DNA of 54,354 nt from DTU089 sp002440045 (GTDB taxonomy: Bacteria > Bacillota > Clostridia > Oscillospirales > Acutalibacteraceae). The stretch spans positions 1 to 54,354 of the forward strand of contig CALABP010000023.1 in NCBI GenBank assembly GCA_937885695.1. The letters are read 5' to 3'. Numbering within the stretch: the first letter of the stretch is position 1; each line of letters opens with the position of its first letter. A model generated the notes under the pieces. The model had not been told where the DNA came from. It did not search any database and was given only the letters and a program-made list of their open reading frames with translations. Positions 33,226 through 41,823 of this stretch are shown piece after piece. Position numbers and translations under genes: made by a program.

Positions 33226-33308
33226 AAATAAACCTCCCTGTATACTTGTTAATCGGATTATTGGAATATTTTTTAAAAATAATCACATTTTTTGCTGTTT
33301 ATAAATAC

Positions 33309-33340
33309 CGCCGCCTCAGAACGAAGTGACTCAGGCGGCG
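33309..33340 (-). other. Hairpin between tig and clpP
   Basis: An 8-bp GC stem (33309-33316 with 33333-33340) just past the tig stop; the following minus-strand sequence GTATTTATAA is a poor U-tract. It may partly terminate or protect the tig transcript. Confidence 0.45.
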
Positions 33341-33354
33341 ATGATGTAAACAAA

Positions 33355-34755
33355 TTATTCAGCCTCGGACTCGGAAGCCTTTTTCTTAGCAGTGCTCTTT
33401 TTTGCAGGTGCTTTTTTCTCGGGCTTTTCATCAGCGTCCGAAGACTCCGCTTTTTTCTTTGCAGGGGCTTTCTTTTTGCCTTCGACTGCGGCGCTCTTAA
33501 CAAGCTCCATAGCCTTTCTGCAAGCAAGGTCTTCTCTTACGTCCTCTGCCGAAACAAGAGATTTAACTCTGTCAAGCTCCATCTGATATGTGTCTGCATA
33601 AGATTTAAGCTCTGCTTCAACATCCTCGTCTGAGATTTCGATGTTTTCAAGCTTGATAATCTTTTCAAGTGCAAGGCGAAGCTTTACCGATTTTTCGGCG
33701 TTTGCTCTGTAAGAATCGCGAAGACCCTTAGCATCTGTGCCGAGATACTGCATATACATATCAAGGTTCATACCCTGCATATTAAGACGGTAGTTAAACT
33801 CGTTAAGCTGGTTGTCGATTTCCTTTTCAATCATAGCGTTGGGAATTTCAACAACGGTATTTTCAATGAGAGTGTCAACAACTGCGTCTTCAAACGCGTG
33901 CTCTGCGGCGTGCTCTTTTCTCTCTTTGATTTCTTCTTCAAGGTGCTTCTCATAGTCGGCAACGGTGTCAAACTCGCTGACGTCTTTTACAAACTCATCG
34001 TCATAAGCGGGAAGCTCTTTTTTCATTATTTTGTTAAGCTTAACCTTGAAAACAGCGGGCTTGCCTGCAAGCTCTTCTGCGCCGTATTCTTCGGGGAAGG
34101 TAACGTTTACGTCAAATTCATCGCCTGTTTTATGACCGATTACCTGCTCCTCAAAGCCGGGAATGAATGTGCCCGAACCAAGCTCAAGGTCATAGCCCTC
34201 GCCTTTGCCGCCTTCAAAAGCCTTGTCATCAACAAAGCCTTCAAAGTCGATGTTAGCGGTGTCGCCCTTTTTGGCGGCTTTGCCCTCGATTGTAACCATT
34301 TTTGCGTCTTTTTCAAGAGCCCTGTTAACTTCATCTTTTATTTCAGACTTTTTAACGGTAACTTTTTCTTTTTCGGCTGTGATGCCCTTATAAAGCTTTA
34401 CATCGGCTTCAGGCTTAACGGTAACTTTAAGTTTAACCGTGAAGCCGTCCTCGGAAACATTTTCAAGCTTGTCGTCAAAGGGAGCGTCAACGGGAACGAT
34501 GCCCGCTTCTTTAACAGCCGCCTCGAAAAGCGCGGGGTATTCGGCGTCAACCGCGTCATAGAAAAATACCTCTTTGCCGTAATAAGTCTCAATAACGTGT
34601 TTGGGAGCCTTGCCCTTGCGGAAACCGGGAACATTGTATTTGCCCTTATTTTTTGCATATGCTTTTGAAACCGCCGCCTTAAAAGCTTCACCCTCAAGAG
34701 AGATTTCAAGCTCGTATACGTTGGTTTCAACCTTTTCGCAAGACTTTAAACTCAT
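33355..34755 (-). CDS. tig: Trigger factor with Lys/Ala-rich C-terminal tail
   Basis: 466 residues. The ribosome-binding N-domain carries 'NVPGFRKGKAPKHVIE'. The FKBP-type prolyl isomerase domain (about 160-245) has 'GDTANIDFEGFVDDKAFEGG'. The helical chaperone domain fills about 250-420. It binds nascent chains at the exit tunnel. The last about 40 residues form an extra low-complexity tail ('KKKAPAKKKAESSDADE', 'KKAPAKKSTAKKKA') not part of the usual ~430-residue protein. Start: ATG with AAAGGA upstream. It leads the protease cluster. Confidence 0.95.
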   Translation of the reverse strand: MSLKSCEKVETNVYELEISLEGEAFKAAVSKAYAKNKGKYNVPGFRKGKAPKHVIETYYGKEVFFYDAVDAEYPALFEAAVKEAGIVPVDAPFDDKLENVSEDGFTVKLKVTVKPEADVKLYKGITAEKEKVTVKKSEIKDEVNRALEKDAKMVTIEGKAAKKGDTANIDFEGFVDDKAFEGGKGEGYDLELGSGTFIPGFEEQVIGHKTGDEFDVNVTFPEEYGAEELAGKPAVFKVKLNKIMKKELPAYDDEFVKDVSEFDTVADYEKHLEEEIKERKEHAAEHAFEDAVVDTLIENTVVEIPNAMIEKEIDNQLNEFNYRLNMQGMNLDMYMQYLGTDAKGLRDSYRANAEKSVKLRLALEKIIKLENIEISDEDVEAELKSYADTYQMELDRVKSLVSAEDVREDLACRKAMELVKSAAVEGKKKAPAKKKAESSDADEKPEKKAPAKKSTAKKKASESEAE

Positions 34756-34887
34756 TTAAAACATCCTTTCTGACTGTGAACATATATTCAACCGTGAGAT
34801 TATAACATATAAATTTTCCAATTTCCACTGTTTTTTCAATAATTTTTCTTAAAATCGTAAAAACACGCGAAATTTTTAAAAAACGCG

Positions 34888-35577
34888 TCAAACCGATATA
34901 AGCTTTGGGCAAAACGAAAGCTTATCGGCAGAAACAAGGCGGTAAGTTACGCCGTCGCACTCAATTAAAGAGTCTGCGGGCGAAACATATCCGTGAAGGT
35001 GGCCGAAGTAACATCTTTTAATATTGTGCGAATTAATGACTTCAAGAAGCTCTTCACAGCGCTGTGTTGAAGATATAGGCGGGTAGTGAAGAAAAACAAC
35101 GGTCTCGCCGCCGAGCTTTTCGGCTTCTTTTATTGAGCAAAGAAGCCGCCCCGCTTCGCGGGCTATCACCTTTTTGTCGGCTTCGGCGGAATCGTCGTAA
35201 AACCAGCCGCGCGTGCCCGCAATCGCAATGCCCTCGGCAAAATATGCGTTATTGTGCAAAATGCTTATTGAAGAAAAAGAATTTTCTTTTAAAAAGGCGT
35301 TCATTTTGCTCATTGTGTTCCACCAATAATCGTGGTTGCCTTTTGAAATAATCTTTTTTCCGTTGAGCGACTCAATAAATTCAAAGTCTTTTTTTGCGCC
35401 CTCAAGCGACATTGCCCAGGAAATATCTCCCGGAACAATCACGGTGTCGTCTTTTGAAACGACGGCGTTCCAATTATTAAAAAGGCGCCCTGCATGATTT
35501 TCCCACCCTTTGAAAATATCCATCGGCTTGTCTGCCGAAAAAGAAAGATGAAGGTCGCCTATAGTAAAAATGGCCAT
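34888..35577 (-). CDS. Metallophosphoesterase (predicted phosphohydrolase)
   Basis: 229 residues with all calcineurin-like metal motifs intact: 'TIGDLHLSF' (D-x-H), 'IVPGDISWAM' (GD), 'ISKGNHDYWW' (GNHD), 'VVFLHYPP' (His) and 'YFGHLHGY' (GHxH). No signal peptide. The substrate is unknown. Its ATG overlaps the region just after the thrC stop (3-base gap), with only a weak ribosome site, so it is probably coupled to thrC. Confidence 0.85.
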   Translation of the reverse strand: MAIFTIGDLHLSFSADKPMDIFKGWENHAGRLFNNWNAVVSKDDTVIVPGDISWAMSLEGAKKDFEFIESLNGKKIISKGNHDYWWNTMSKMNAFLKENSFSSISILHNNAYFAEGIAIAGTRGWFYDDSAEADKKVIAREAGRLLCSIKEAEKLGGETVVFLHYPPISSTQRCEELLEVINSHNIKRCYFGHLHGYVSPADSLIECDGVTYRLVSADKLSFCPKLISV

Positions 35578-35580
35578 AGT

Positions 35581-37074
35581 TTATATACCGAGCATTTTAA
35601 AAACGGCGTCTGCCATTTCGGATTTGTCGATAACATCGCCGAAGCGGACTTTTTTGCCTTTAAGCGCCGCAAGGCTTTCGGGCGCTTTTTCACCCGTGCA
35701 TTTTTCAAGTGCGGAAAGCGTCGAAAACTCGTCGTCGGAGTCGGCTTTTTTGCCGAGCGCGTCAAGCACCGCCGCCGAAAACTTAAACGGCGAAGCTGTC
35801 GAAGCGATTACCGTCTTTGTTTTGTCGCCAGTCTTATTTTCATATTCATTATAAACACAAAGCGCAACGCCCGTATGCGTGTCTGAAAGATATGAATATT
35901 TTTCGTAAGTTTCTTTAATTGCGGCTTTTGTTTTAACGTCGTCGCAGAAGCCAGCAGAGAAAACCTCTTTTATTTTGGCTTTTACATCGTCGCTCACTTC
36001 GTATCTGCCCGTTTCTTTAAGAGAAGAAAACCAAGTGTTTATAACGTCCGAATCTCTGCCGCAAAGAAGATAAAGCAAACGTTCAAGGTTGCTTGAAATG
36101 AGAATATCCATAGACGGAGAAACTGTTGTTACGAATTTTCTGTTTCTGTCATAAACGCCTGTTTCAATAAAATCGGTAAGCACGTTATTTGCATTTGAAG
36201 CGCAGATAAGACGGTTAACGGGAAGCCCCATTTCTTTTGCGAAATATGCGGCAAGAATATTGCCGAAATTGCCCGTCGGAACGACAAAATTGATTTTTTC
36301 GCCGAATTCAATCGAACCGCTGTTAACAAGGTCGCAGTACGACGAAAAATAATATACAATCTGCGGAGCGAGCCTGCCCCAGTTAATTGAGTTTGCCGAA
36401 GAGAAAACAAGGTTGTTTTCTTTAAACTTTTCAAGAATGTCTTTATTTGTAAAAATAGATTTAACGCCCGTCTGCGCGTCGTCAAAATTACCGCGGATTG
36501 CGGCTACGCCGACGTTTGCGCCCTCCTGCGAGGTCATTTGAAGCTTTTGCATGGGGCTTACGCCGTCGGCAGGATAGAAAACGAGTATTTTTGTGCCCTT
36601 CACATCTTTAAAGCCCTCAAGCGCCGCTTTGCCCGTATCGCCCGAGGTTGCAACAAGAATAACAATCTCTTTGTTGTCAAGGTTTTTAGAAGCCGAAACC
36701 GTCATAAGATAAGGTAAAATCTGAAGCGCCATATCTTTAAAAGCGCATGTGGGGCCTCTGAACAGTTCAAGCACGCTTAAAGTGTTGTTAAGCTTTACAG
36801 TGGGCGCTGTGTATTCCGACGAAAACTTGCCCTTTTTATAAGCGCCGCGAACGCACGAAGAAAGCTCTCCTTTTGAAAAATCGGAAAGATAAAGCCCGAG
36901 TATTTTTTCGGCGCGGCCTATATAGTCAAGCGAGCAAAGCTCTTTAAGAAAATCTTTTGAAATTTGCGGTGTTTCAACAGGAATATAAAGCCCGCCGTCG
37001 GGCGAAATACCGTCGGTTATCGCCTTTGAAGCGGTAACGCGCACAGAACTGTTTCTCGTTGACGTATATAACAT
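35581..37074 (-). CDS. thrC: Threonine synthase
   Basis: 497 residues; PLP enzyme converting O-phosphohomoserine to threonine. 'FRGPTCAFKDMALQILPYLM' carries the PLP lysine, 'VATSGDTGKAALEGF' binds phosphate and 'PTGNFGNILAAYFAKEMG' is a family motif; the long N-terminal segment is as in the yeast/E. coli type. The ATG at 37074 is chosen because AGGGAAG precedes it and 'MLYTSTRNS' is the family N-terminus; the open frame to 37131 runs into the promoter. Other thr genes are not in the window. Confidence 0.95.
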   Translation of the reverse strand: MLYTSTRNSSVRVTASKAITDGISPDGGLYIPVETPQISKDFLKELCSLDYIGRAEKILGLYLSDFSKGELSSCVRGAYKKGKFSSEYTAPTVKLNNTLSVLELFRGPTCAFKDMALQILPYLMTVSASKNLDNKEIVILVATSGDTGKAALEGFKDVKGTKILVFYPADGVSPMQKLQMTSQEGANVGVAAIRGNFDDAQTGVKSIFTNKDILEKFKENNLVFSSANSINWGRLAPQIVYYFSSYCDLVNSGSIEFGEKINFVVPTGNFGNILAAYFAKEMGLPVNRLICASNANNVLTDFIETGVYDRNRKFVTTVSPSMDILISSNLERLLYLLCGRDSDVINTWFSSLKETGRYEVSDDVKAKIKEVFSAGFCDDVKTKAAIKETYEKYSYLSDTHTGVALCVYNEYENKTGDKTKTVIASTASPFKFSAAVLDALGKKADSDDEFSTLSALEKCTGEKAPESLAALKGKKVRFGDVIDKSEMADAVFKMLGI

Positions 37075-37102
37075 AATAACACTTCCCTTTATAATACCAA
37101 AC

Positions 37103-37131
37103 ATTTTAACAAATCCCGCGTCCGTTGTCAA
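37103..37131 (-). promoter_or_regulatory. thrC promoter
   Basis: -35 TTGACA (37131-37126), 17 bp, -10 TAAAAT (37108-37103). The -35 lies inside the inverted repeat at 37116-37144. Confidence 0.8.
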
Positions 37132-37144
37132 GAAACGGGCGCGG
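37116..37144 (-). other. Inverted repeat overlapping the thrC -35
   Basis: Arms CCGCGTCCGTT (37116-37126) and AACGGGCGCGG (37134-37144), 10 of 11 paired, with a 7-base centre. It could be the terminator of the upstream carboxypeptidase gene (minus-strand GATTTGTT follows), a repressor site for thrC, or both. Confidence 0.55.
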
Positions 37145-37178
37145 TTTCACAAAAAATTAACTTTTACTGTTTGATTTT

Positions 37179-38381
37179 TTATTGCGGCAAAGCGCCGCAC
37201 TTTAAAAATGCGGCAATTCGTTTAAGCGCCGTAAAGAAAGTCAGCTTTTTCACTTCGCAGTCGCTTACAATATCATATTTTGCGACGGCTTCACCATCTA
37301 AAGTAAAAGTAATACTGCCGAGCTTTTGGCCCGAAACCACAGGCGCTTCGGCGTCAAGAGCAAGCTCTACCTCCTGCTTTAATTTGCCCTCGTCCCCTTT
37401 TTTGACAAGAATACTTTTTATCTCGGGCACTTTGGGCGTTACGGCGCTTTTTTCACCGCCGATTATTTTAACGTCGGTAATAAGCGACATATCTACTTCG
37501 GGCGTAACAACGGCATAATTTGAGAATCCCCACGAAAGCATCGCCTTTGCGGTTTCAAAACGGTCTGAGCTGTTGTCACTGCCCATTACGACCGCCACAA
37601 GATGAAGCCCGTCGCGCTCGCACGAAGCAGAAACACAGCACCCTGCTTTTGCTGTTGTGCCCGTTTTAAGACCTGTTGTGCCGCTGAAAAACCGCACAAG
37701 CTTGTTTGTGTTGACAAGCTCTGTTGCGCCGTCTCTTAAAGAATCCATCCAAACGGTTGAATAGTTTCTTATAATATCGTGCTTTAAAAGCTCGCAGGAC
37801 ATAATCGCAATATCACGCGCGGTCGTTTTGTGAGTATCTGTGGTGTCGTCAAGCCCGGTTGCGTTTTCAAAATGAGTATTCGTCATTGAAAGCTCCGAGG
37901 CGCGCTCGTTCAGCCGCTCAATAAACGCCTCGTCACTTCCCGAAACATATTCGCCGAGAAGCGTTGCGGCGTCGTTTGCACTGCCGATTACAGTCGCTTT
38001 TAAAAGCTCGTCGACCGTCATTTCCTCGCCCTCTTCGAGCCATATTTGAGAACCGCCCTTTGACGCGGCATTTTTTGAACAGGCAACCTTGTCTGTAAGC
38101 GAAATTTTTCCGCTTCCGAGTGCTTCAACCGTCAAAAGCACTGTCATAATTTTTGTGACCGACGCAGGATACAGCTTTTCGTCGGCGTTATATTCCATAA
38201 GCACTTTGCCCGAAGTTACCTCGCACAAAATCGCTGATTTTGCCGCAATTTTTACGGGCAGAGCAGACGCATCTCCGCTTTCCGAATTATCGTTTTTTTC
38301 AGCGAAAGCTAAAAAAGAGATGTTAACTGCCGAGAGAGCAGCCAAAAGAACAGACATAAAAATTTTTAAAAACTTTTTCAT
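37179..38381 (-). CDS. dacF: D-alanyl-D-alanine carboxypeptidase (S11, DacF-like)
   Basis: 400 residues. Signal peptide (about 1-28), then the penicillin-binding S11 peptidase: 'YPASVTKIMTVLL' (SxxK nucleophile), 'IGSANDAATLL' (SxN) and 'GLKTGTTAKAG' (KTG). A PBP5 C-terminal beta domain follows. The last residues form an amphipathic helix ('FTALKRIAAFLK') likely to hold it at the outer membrane face. It trims the pentapeptide of peptidoglycan. Start: ATG 38381 with GAGGTG upstream. It is not followed by spoIIA as in Bacillus, so the symbol is by similarity only. Confidence 0.88.
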   Translation of the reverse strand: MKKFLKIFMSVLLAALSAVNISFLAFAEKNDNSESGDASALPVKIAAKSAILCEVTSGKVLMEYNADEKLYPASVTKIMTVLLTVEALGSGKISLTDKVACSKNAASKGGSQIWLEEGEEMTVDELLKATVIGSANDAATLLGEYVSGSDEAFIERLNERASELSMTNTHFENATGLDDTTDTHKTTARDIAIMSCELLKHDIIRNYSTVWMDSLRDGATELVNTNKLVRFFSGTTGLKTGTTAKAGCCVSASCERDGLHLVAVVMGSDNSSDRFETAKAMLSWGFSNYAVVTPEVDMSLITDVKIIGGEKSAVTPKVPEIKSILVKKGDEGKLKQEVELALDAEAPVVSGQKLGSITFTLDGEAVAKYDIVSDCEVKKLTFFTALKRIAAFLKCGALPQ

Positions 38382-38534
38382 TATTACGCACCTCAAAAAA
38401 AGTATATGAAAAAGCTCTTTGCGGCATTACGGAAAAGCGCCGCTGCTCCTTACTTTTACGCCGTCAAATTTAACAAATTAATACAGCCCTATTCGGTAAA
38501 AACAGAGATTTTTCAAAAAACGACAAAAACCGTG

Positions 38535-38563
38535 TTTTGCTTTTGCCGTAAGTTATGTATAAT
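38535..38563 (+). promoter_or_regulatory. Promoter of the lipoprotein gene at 38600
   Basis: -35 TTTTGC (38535-38540), 17 bp, -10 TATAAT (38558-38563). Confidence 0.6.
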
Positions 38564-38599
38564 TAAATTATAAAGTAATATATGCTTACGGAGGGACTT

Positions 38600-39160
38600 A
38601 TGAAAAAATCACTTATCAGATGTGCGGCTTTGCTTCTTTCTTGTTTACTGCTTTTGTCGGCGTGTTCGTCGGGCGAAAAAAAGAGCAGCTATGAATTAAA
38701 AGAAATTGACAATCTTTATTATTTTTATGTCTATGACAGTAACGGTAAAACGCTCAAAAGCGAAGGGCCGTTTGCAAAACAGCCGAGAATAACCGACGTG
38801 TCGGAGGACATTATTCTTTTCACGGTGCAGGCAGGAACGGGACTTGCAACAAACTGGGGTTTCTTTTACGACTTAAAAAGCAACACCGAATCAAAAATCT
38901 ATAAGGGCATATTTAACTGCACGCCTACGCTTGTGGCATACGGCGCTTCATTATCCGTTAATGTGTCGGAGATTTTTAATAACGATGAAAACATTCAGGT
39001 ATTTGACAGCTTTTCAAAAGAGTTCTCAAAATCTGCCGAGCCTATAAATTCGGCAAAGTTTATCAACGGCGGCAAGCAGATAGAAATAACCTACCTTTCG
39101 GGCGAAGATTATTCAAAAATCACCGAGGTTAAAGACATTGACTTAAATTCAGGGAAGTGA
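38600..39160 (+). CDS. Putative lipoprotein
   Basis: 186 residues from the ATG at 38600, preceded by GGAGGGACTT. A classic lipoprotein signal ends 'LLSACSSG' (Cys about 22). The mature part is beta-rich, with 'YYFYVYDSNGKTLKSEGPF' and 'ATNWGFFYDLKS', suggesting a small propeller-like or immunity-like fold. Not recognised. It is followed 5 bases later by a tiny acidic cytosolic protein. Confidence 0.75.
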   Translation: MKKSLIRCAALLLSCLLLLSACSSGEKKSSYELKEIDNLYYFYVYDSNGKTLKSEGPFAKQPRITDVSEDIILFTVQAGTGLATNWGFFYDLKSNTESKIYKGIFNCTPTLVAYGASLSVNVSEIFNNDENIQVFDSFSKEFSKSAEPINSAKFINGGKQIEITYLSGEDYSKITEVKDIDLNSGK

Positions 39161-39165
39161 TATAA

Positions 39166-39366
39166 ATGCGCGAGCTTTATGACGGCGAATATCTTGACGC
39201 GCTTTGGCAAAAAGAGCTTGACGGGCTTAGTGACGAAGTTCCCGAAAGCATTTTGAAGAAAAGCGCGCTTTCAAAAGATGAGGTTGAAATTATAGAGTAT
39301 TTGAGAGCGCACCCCAAAAAGCTTGAAGAGATGCTGAAGTTTTTTGAGGACGGGAATTACCTGTAA
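39166..39366 (+). CDS. Small acidic cytosolic protein
   Basis: 66 residues, rich in Glu/Asp/Leu, predicted helical, no membrane segment ('IIEYLRAHPKKLEEMLKFF'). GGGAAGTGA lies upstream of its ATG and the next element is a strong terminator, so it is the second gene of a bicistron with the lipoprotein. Function is unknown; pairing of an exported lipoprotein with a small helical protein is noted, but I do not assign a role. Confidence 0.65.
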   Translation: MRELYDGEYLDALWQKELDGLSDEVPESILKKSALSKDEVEIIEYLRAHPKKLEEMLKFFEDGNYL

Positions 39367-39382
39367 TTAATTAAAATGAAAA

Positions 39383-39433
39383 ACGGCTGTAACTTCTAAG
39401 CGACGGGCGCTTTGGTTACAGTCGTTTTTATTT
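39383..39433. terminator. Bidirectional terminator
   Basis: An 11-bp stem (39383-39393 with 39415-39425, one wobble) with an inner AAGCG/CGCTT helix, TTTTTATTTT on the plus side and AAAAA on the other, between converging genes. Confidence 0.85.
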
Positions 39434-39447
39434 TCATACAGTTTAAA

Positions 39448-40038
39448 TTATTTTAAAATTTCGGAGTAGTTCTTTTGAATTTGCTCTTCCGTTGCTTTCA
39501 TCGCGTCAAGCGTTTCAAGAAGCAACTCGTCAAGCTCAATTCCGAGCATGGCGGCGCCCCTTTCTATAACCTCGCGCGAGCAGCCTGCGGCAAACTTTTT
39601 ATCCTTATATTTCTTTTTAAGGCTTTTAAGCTCCATATCCGAAACGCTTTTAGACGGTCTCATAAGAGCCGCCGCGCCGATAAGCCCGGTAAGCTCATCG
39701 CAGGCGAAAAGCGTTTTTTCAAGCGGCAAAACGGGCTCTGTGTCGCAGCAAATGCCAAAGCCGTGAGAGCAAACAGCGTGAACAAGGCTTTCGGGGGCAT
39801 TGATTTCTTTTAAAAGCTCGGGCGCTTTTTTGCAATGCTCCTCAGGATACATTTCAAAATCCACATCGTGAAGCAGCCCGACAATACCCCAAAAATCAAC
39901 TTCTTCGGGCGTGCAGCCCTGTTTTTGTGCAAAATAGCGCATAACAGCCTCGACAGTAACCGCGTGGCGAAGATGAAATTCCTGCTTATTGTATTTTTTT
40001 AAAAGTGAAACCGCTTCGTTTCTTGAAACCGTGCTCAC
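39448..40038 (-). CDS. HD-domain phosphohydrolase
   Basis: 196 residues. Metal-binding residues: His in 'FHLRHAVTVEAVMRYFAQ', 'LLHDVDFEMYPEEH' (HD) and 'AVCSHGFGI', as in the HDIG/YedJ-like group. The substrate (often a nucleotide) is unknown. It starts with GTG behind GAGGTG, which overlaps the purA stop, so it is coupled to purA. Confidence 0.85.
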   Translation of the reverse strand: MSTVSRNEAVSLLKKYNKQEFHLRHAVTVEAVMRYFAQKQGCTPEEVDFWGIVGLLHDVDFEMYPEEHCKKAPELLKEINAPESLVHAVCSHGFGICCDTEPVLPLEKTLFACDELTGLIGAAALMRPSKSVSDMELKSLKKKYKDKKFAAGCSREVIERGAAMLGIELDELLLETLDAMKATEEQIQKNYSEILK

Positions 40039-40047
40039 AAAATCACC

Positions 40048-41322
40048 TCAAAACATTTTGACATACTGTTCGCGTTCTGCACCGACCGAAACATATTTTA
40101 TCGGGCAGCCGACCTCTTTTTCAATATATTCAATATATTTGAGAGCGTTTTCGGGAAGCTCGTCTTTTGACTTGCAAGCGGAAATATCGCATTTCCAACC
40201 GTCAAAATATTCATATACGGGCTTTGCAATGTCAAGCTTGTGACCCGTCGGGAAGTCGTGTATAATTTCGCCCTCAACGTCGTAAGCTACGCAAACGGGA
40301 ATTTTGTCAAGATAAGAAAGAACATCAAGCTTTGTAAGAGCAAGGCTTGTTGCACCCTGAACAAGTGCGCCGTAGCGCGAAGCTACCACGTCAAAGCCGC
40401 CGACTCTTCTCGGTCTGCCGGTTGCCGCGCCGTATTCTGCGCCGGCTTCACGCAAGGCGTCGCCCTCTGCGCCGAAAAGCTCACAAGTAAACGGCCCCTC
40501 TCCGACGCAGCTTGAATAAGCCTTTATTATACCGACGGACTCATCAAGCTTGCACTGCGGAATACCAGCGCCGATAGGAGCGTATGCCGCGATTGTCGAA
40601 GATGATGAAGTATAGGGATAAATACCGAAGTCTATGTCGCGCAATGCGCCGAGCTGAGCTTCAAACATAATGCTTTTGCCGTTTTTAACAGCGTCCGAAA
40701 GATAAACGGTTGTGTTGCAGACATAATCTTTGAAAGGCATTGCGTATGTATTGAGCCATTCGAGAATATCCTCGGCTTTTATGGGTTCGTGACCGTAGCC
40801 GTTTGCAACGGTAAGGTTTTTCCACTCAACAAGGTCCTTTACCTTTTCGGGCAAAAGCTCCGGATAGAAAAGGTCGCCGAAACGAACGGTCTTTTTCATA
40901 TATTTGTCGGCATAAACAGGCGCTATCCCGCGTCTTGTTGAGCCGAATTTTTTATCTTTAAGGCGCTCTTCTTCAAGGCAGTCAAGAAGCTTGTGATAAG
41001 GCATACAAATTGTTGCTTTGTCGCTTATTTTAAGGTGTTCGGGCGTAATTGAAATGCCTGCGTCGCGAAGCTTTTTAACCTCGTTGAAAAGGTGCTCGGC
41101 GTCAACGACCATTCCGGGACCCATAACATTTACCGTTTCATCGCGCAGAATACCCGAGGGAAGAAGGTTAAGAATGAACTTACCCTTTTCGTTTACAACG
41201 GTATGGCCGGCGTTGTTGCCGCCCTGATACCTTGAAACGATATCGTAGTCGCGTGAAAGAAGGTCAACCATCCTGCCCTTTCCTTCGTCGCCCCAGTTGA
41301 TTCCTACAATTGCTGTAATCAT
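40048..41322 (-). CDS. purA: Adenylosuccinate synthetase
   Basis: 424 residues; GTP-dependent joining of IMP and aspartate in AMP synthesis. 'GINWGDEGKGRMVDLL' (P-loop and catalytic Asp), 'QGGNNAGHTVV', 'GSTRRGIAPVYADK' and 'ATGRPRRVGGFD' are diagnostic. The ATG at 41322 has TTAGGAG upstream; the seven codons before it are not needed. It lies in a minus-strand run after a split threonine/serine exporter pair. Confidence 0.96.
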   Translation of the reverse strand: MITAIVGINWGDEGKGRMVDLLSRDYDIVSRYQGGNNAGHTVVNEKGKFILNLLPSGILRDETVNVMGPGMVVDAEHLFNEVKKLRDAGISITPEHLKISDKATICMPYHKLLDCLEEERLKDKKFGSTRRGIAPVYADKYMKKTVRFGDLFYPELLPEKVKDLVEWKNLTVANGYGHEPIKAEDILEWLNTYAMPFKDYVCNTTVYLSDAVKNGKSIMFEAQLGALRDIDFGIYPYTSSSSTIAAYAPIGAGIPQCKLDESVGIIKAYSSCVGEGPFTCELFGAEGDALREAGAEYGAATGRPRRVGGFDVVASRYGALVQGATSLALTKLDVLSYLDKIPVCVAYDVEGEIIHDFPTGHKLDIAKPVYEYFDGWKCDISACKSKDELPENALKYIEYIEKEVGCPIKYVSVGAEREQYVKMF

Positions 41323-41364
41323 ATAAATACTCCTAACGCGCAAAGCGCAACAAAATTAACAAAT

Positions 41365-41823
41365 TCACGTTTTTTTCCTTGACGGTATTTTTTTGAATAT
41401 AAAGTCAAGGCAATACTTCACAAACGACGCCGCTATAATACCGCCGCCGATTGCAATACCGACATCAAGCGTTAAAAGAAGCTTTGAAAAGGCTTCGGAA
41501 TAGTCTGCCGAAAGAAGACTGCTCATAGCGTAATAAAGCGTTCCGCCGGGCACTAACGCAATGCACCCGGGAAGAAGGAATACGGTTGCGGGCGCTTTGA
41601 AAATCTTTGCAAAAAGCTCCGCAAAAACCGCAGTGGCAAAAGATGCAAGCATATTAATTAAAAACGGGCTGTCAAAGCACTGCGAACAAAAGAAATACAC
41701 CGCACACGCGATTGCGCCGTCAAGCGCGGCAATAGGCAAATGGCGGGCGCGTAATCTGAAAAGGATTCCGAAGCCGAGCGTGCTGACAATTCCGCCGGCG
41801 GCTTTTATAAGAATTTCGGTCAC
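41365..41823 (-). CDS. Threonine/serine exporter small subunit (YjjB/DUF3815)
   Basis: 152 residues with about five membrane helices and the motif 'FLLPGCIALVPGGTLYYAM', typical of the C-terminal half of ThrE-type exporters (YjjB). It overlaps the YjjP-type gene by 4 bases and should form a complex with it. In E. coli YjjP-YjjB exports succinate; in Corynebacterium the fused ThrE exports Thr/Ser, so the substrate is open. Confidence 0.85.
   Translation of the reverse strand: MTEILIKAAGGIVSTLGFGILFRLRARHLPIAALDGAIACAVYFFCSQCFDSPFLINMLASFATAVFAELFAKIFKAPATVFLLPGCIALVPGGTLYYAMSSLLSADYSEAFSKLLLTLDVGIAIGGGIIAASFVKYCLDFIFKKIPSRKKT

Noticed and set aside
33898..34668. A 256-residue plus-strand ORF inside trigger factor.
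   Set aside because: It is the antisense of a well-supported gene, Phe/Val-rich as expected of antisense frames, with no ribosome site.
34770..34790. A LexA-like site (GAACATATATTC) in the tig leader.
   Set aside because: It lacks the required GTTC half and sits in a gene with no reason to be SOS-controlled.
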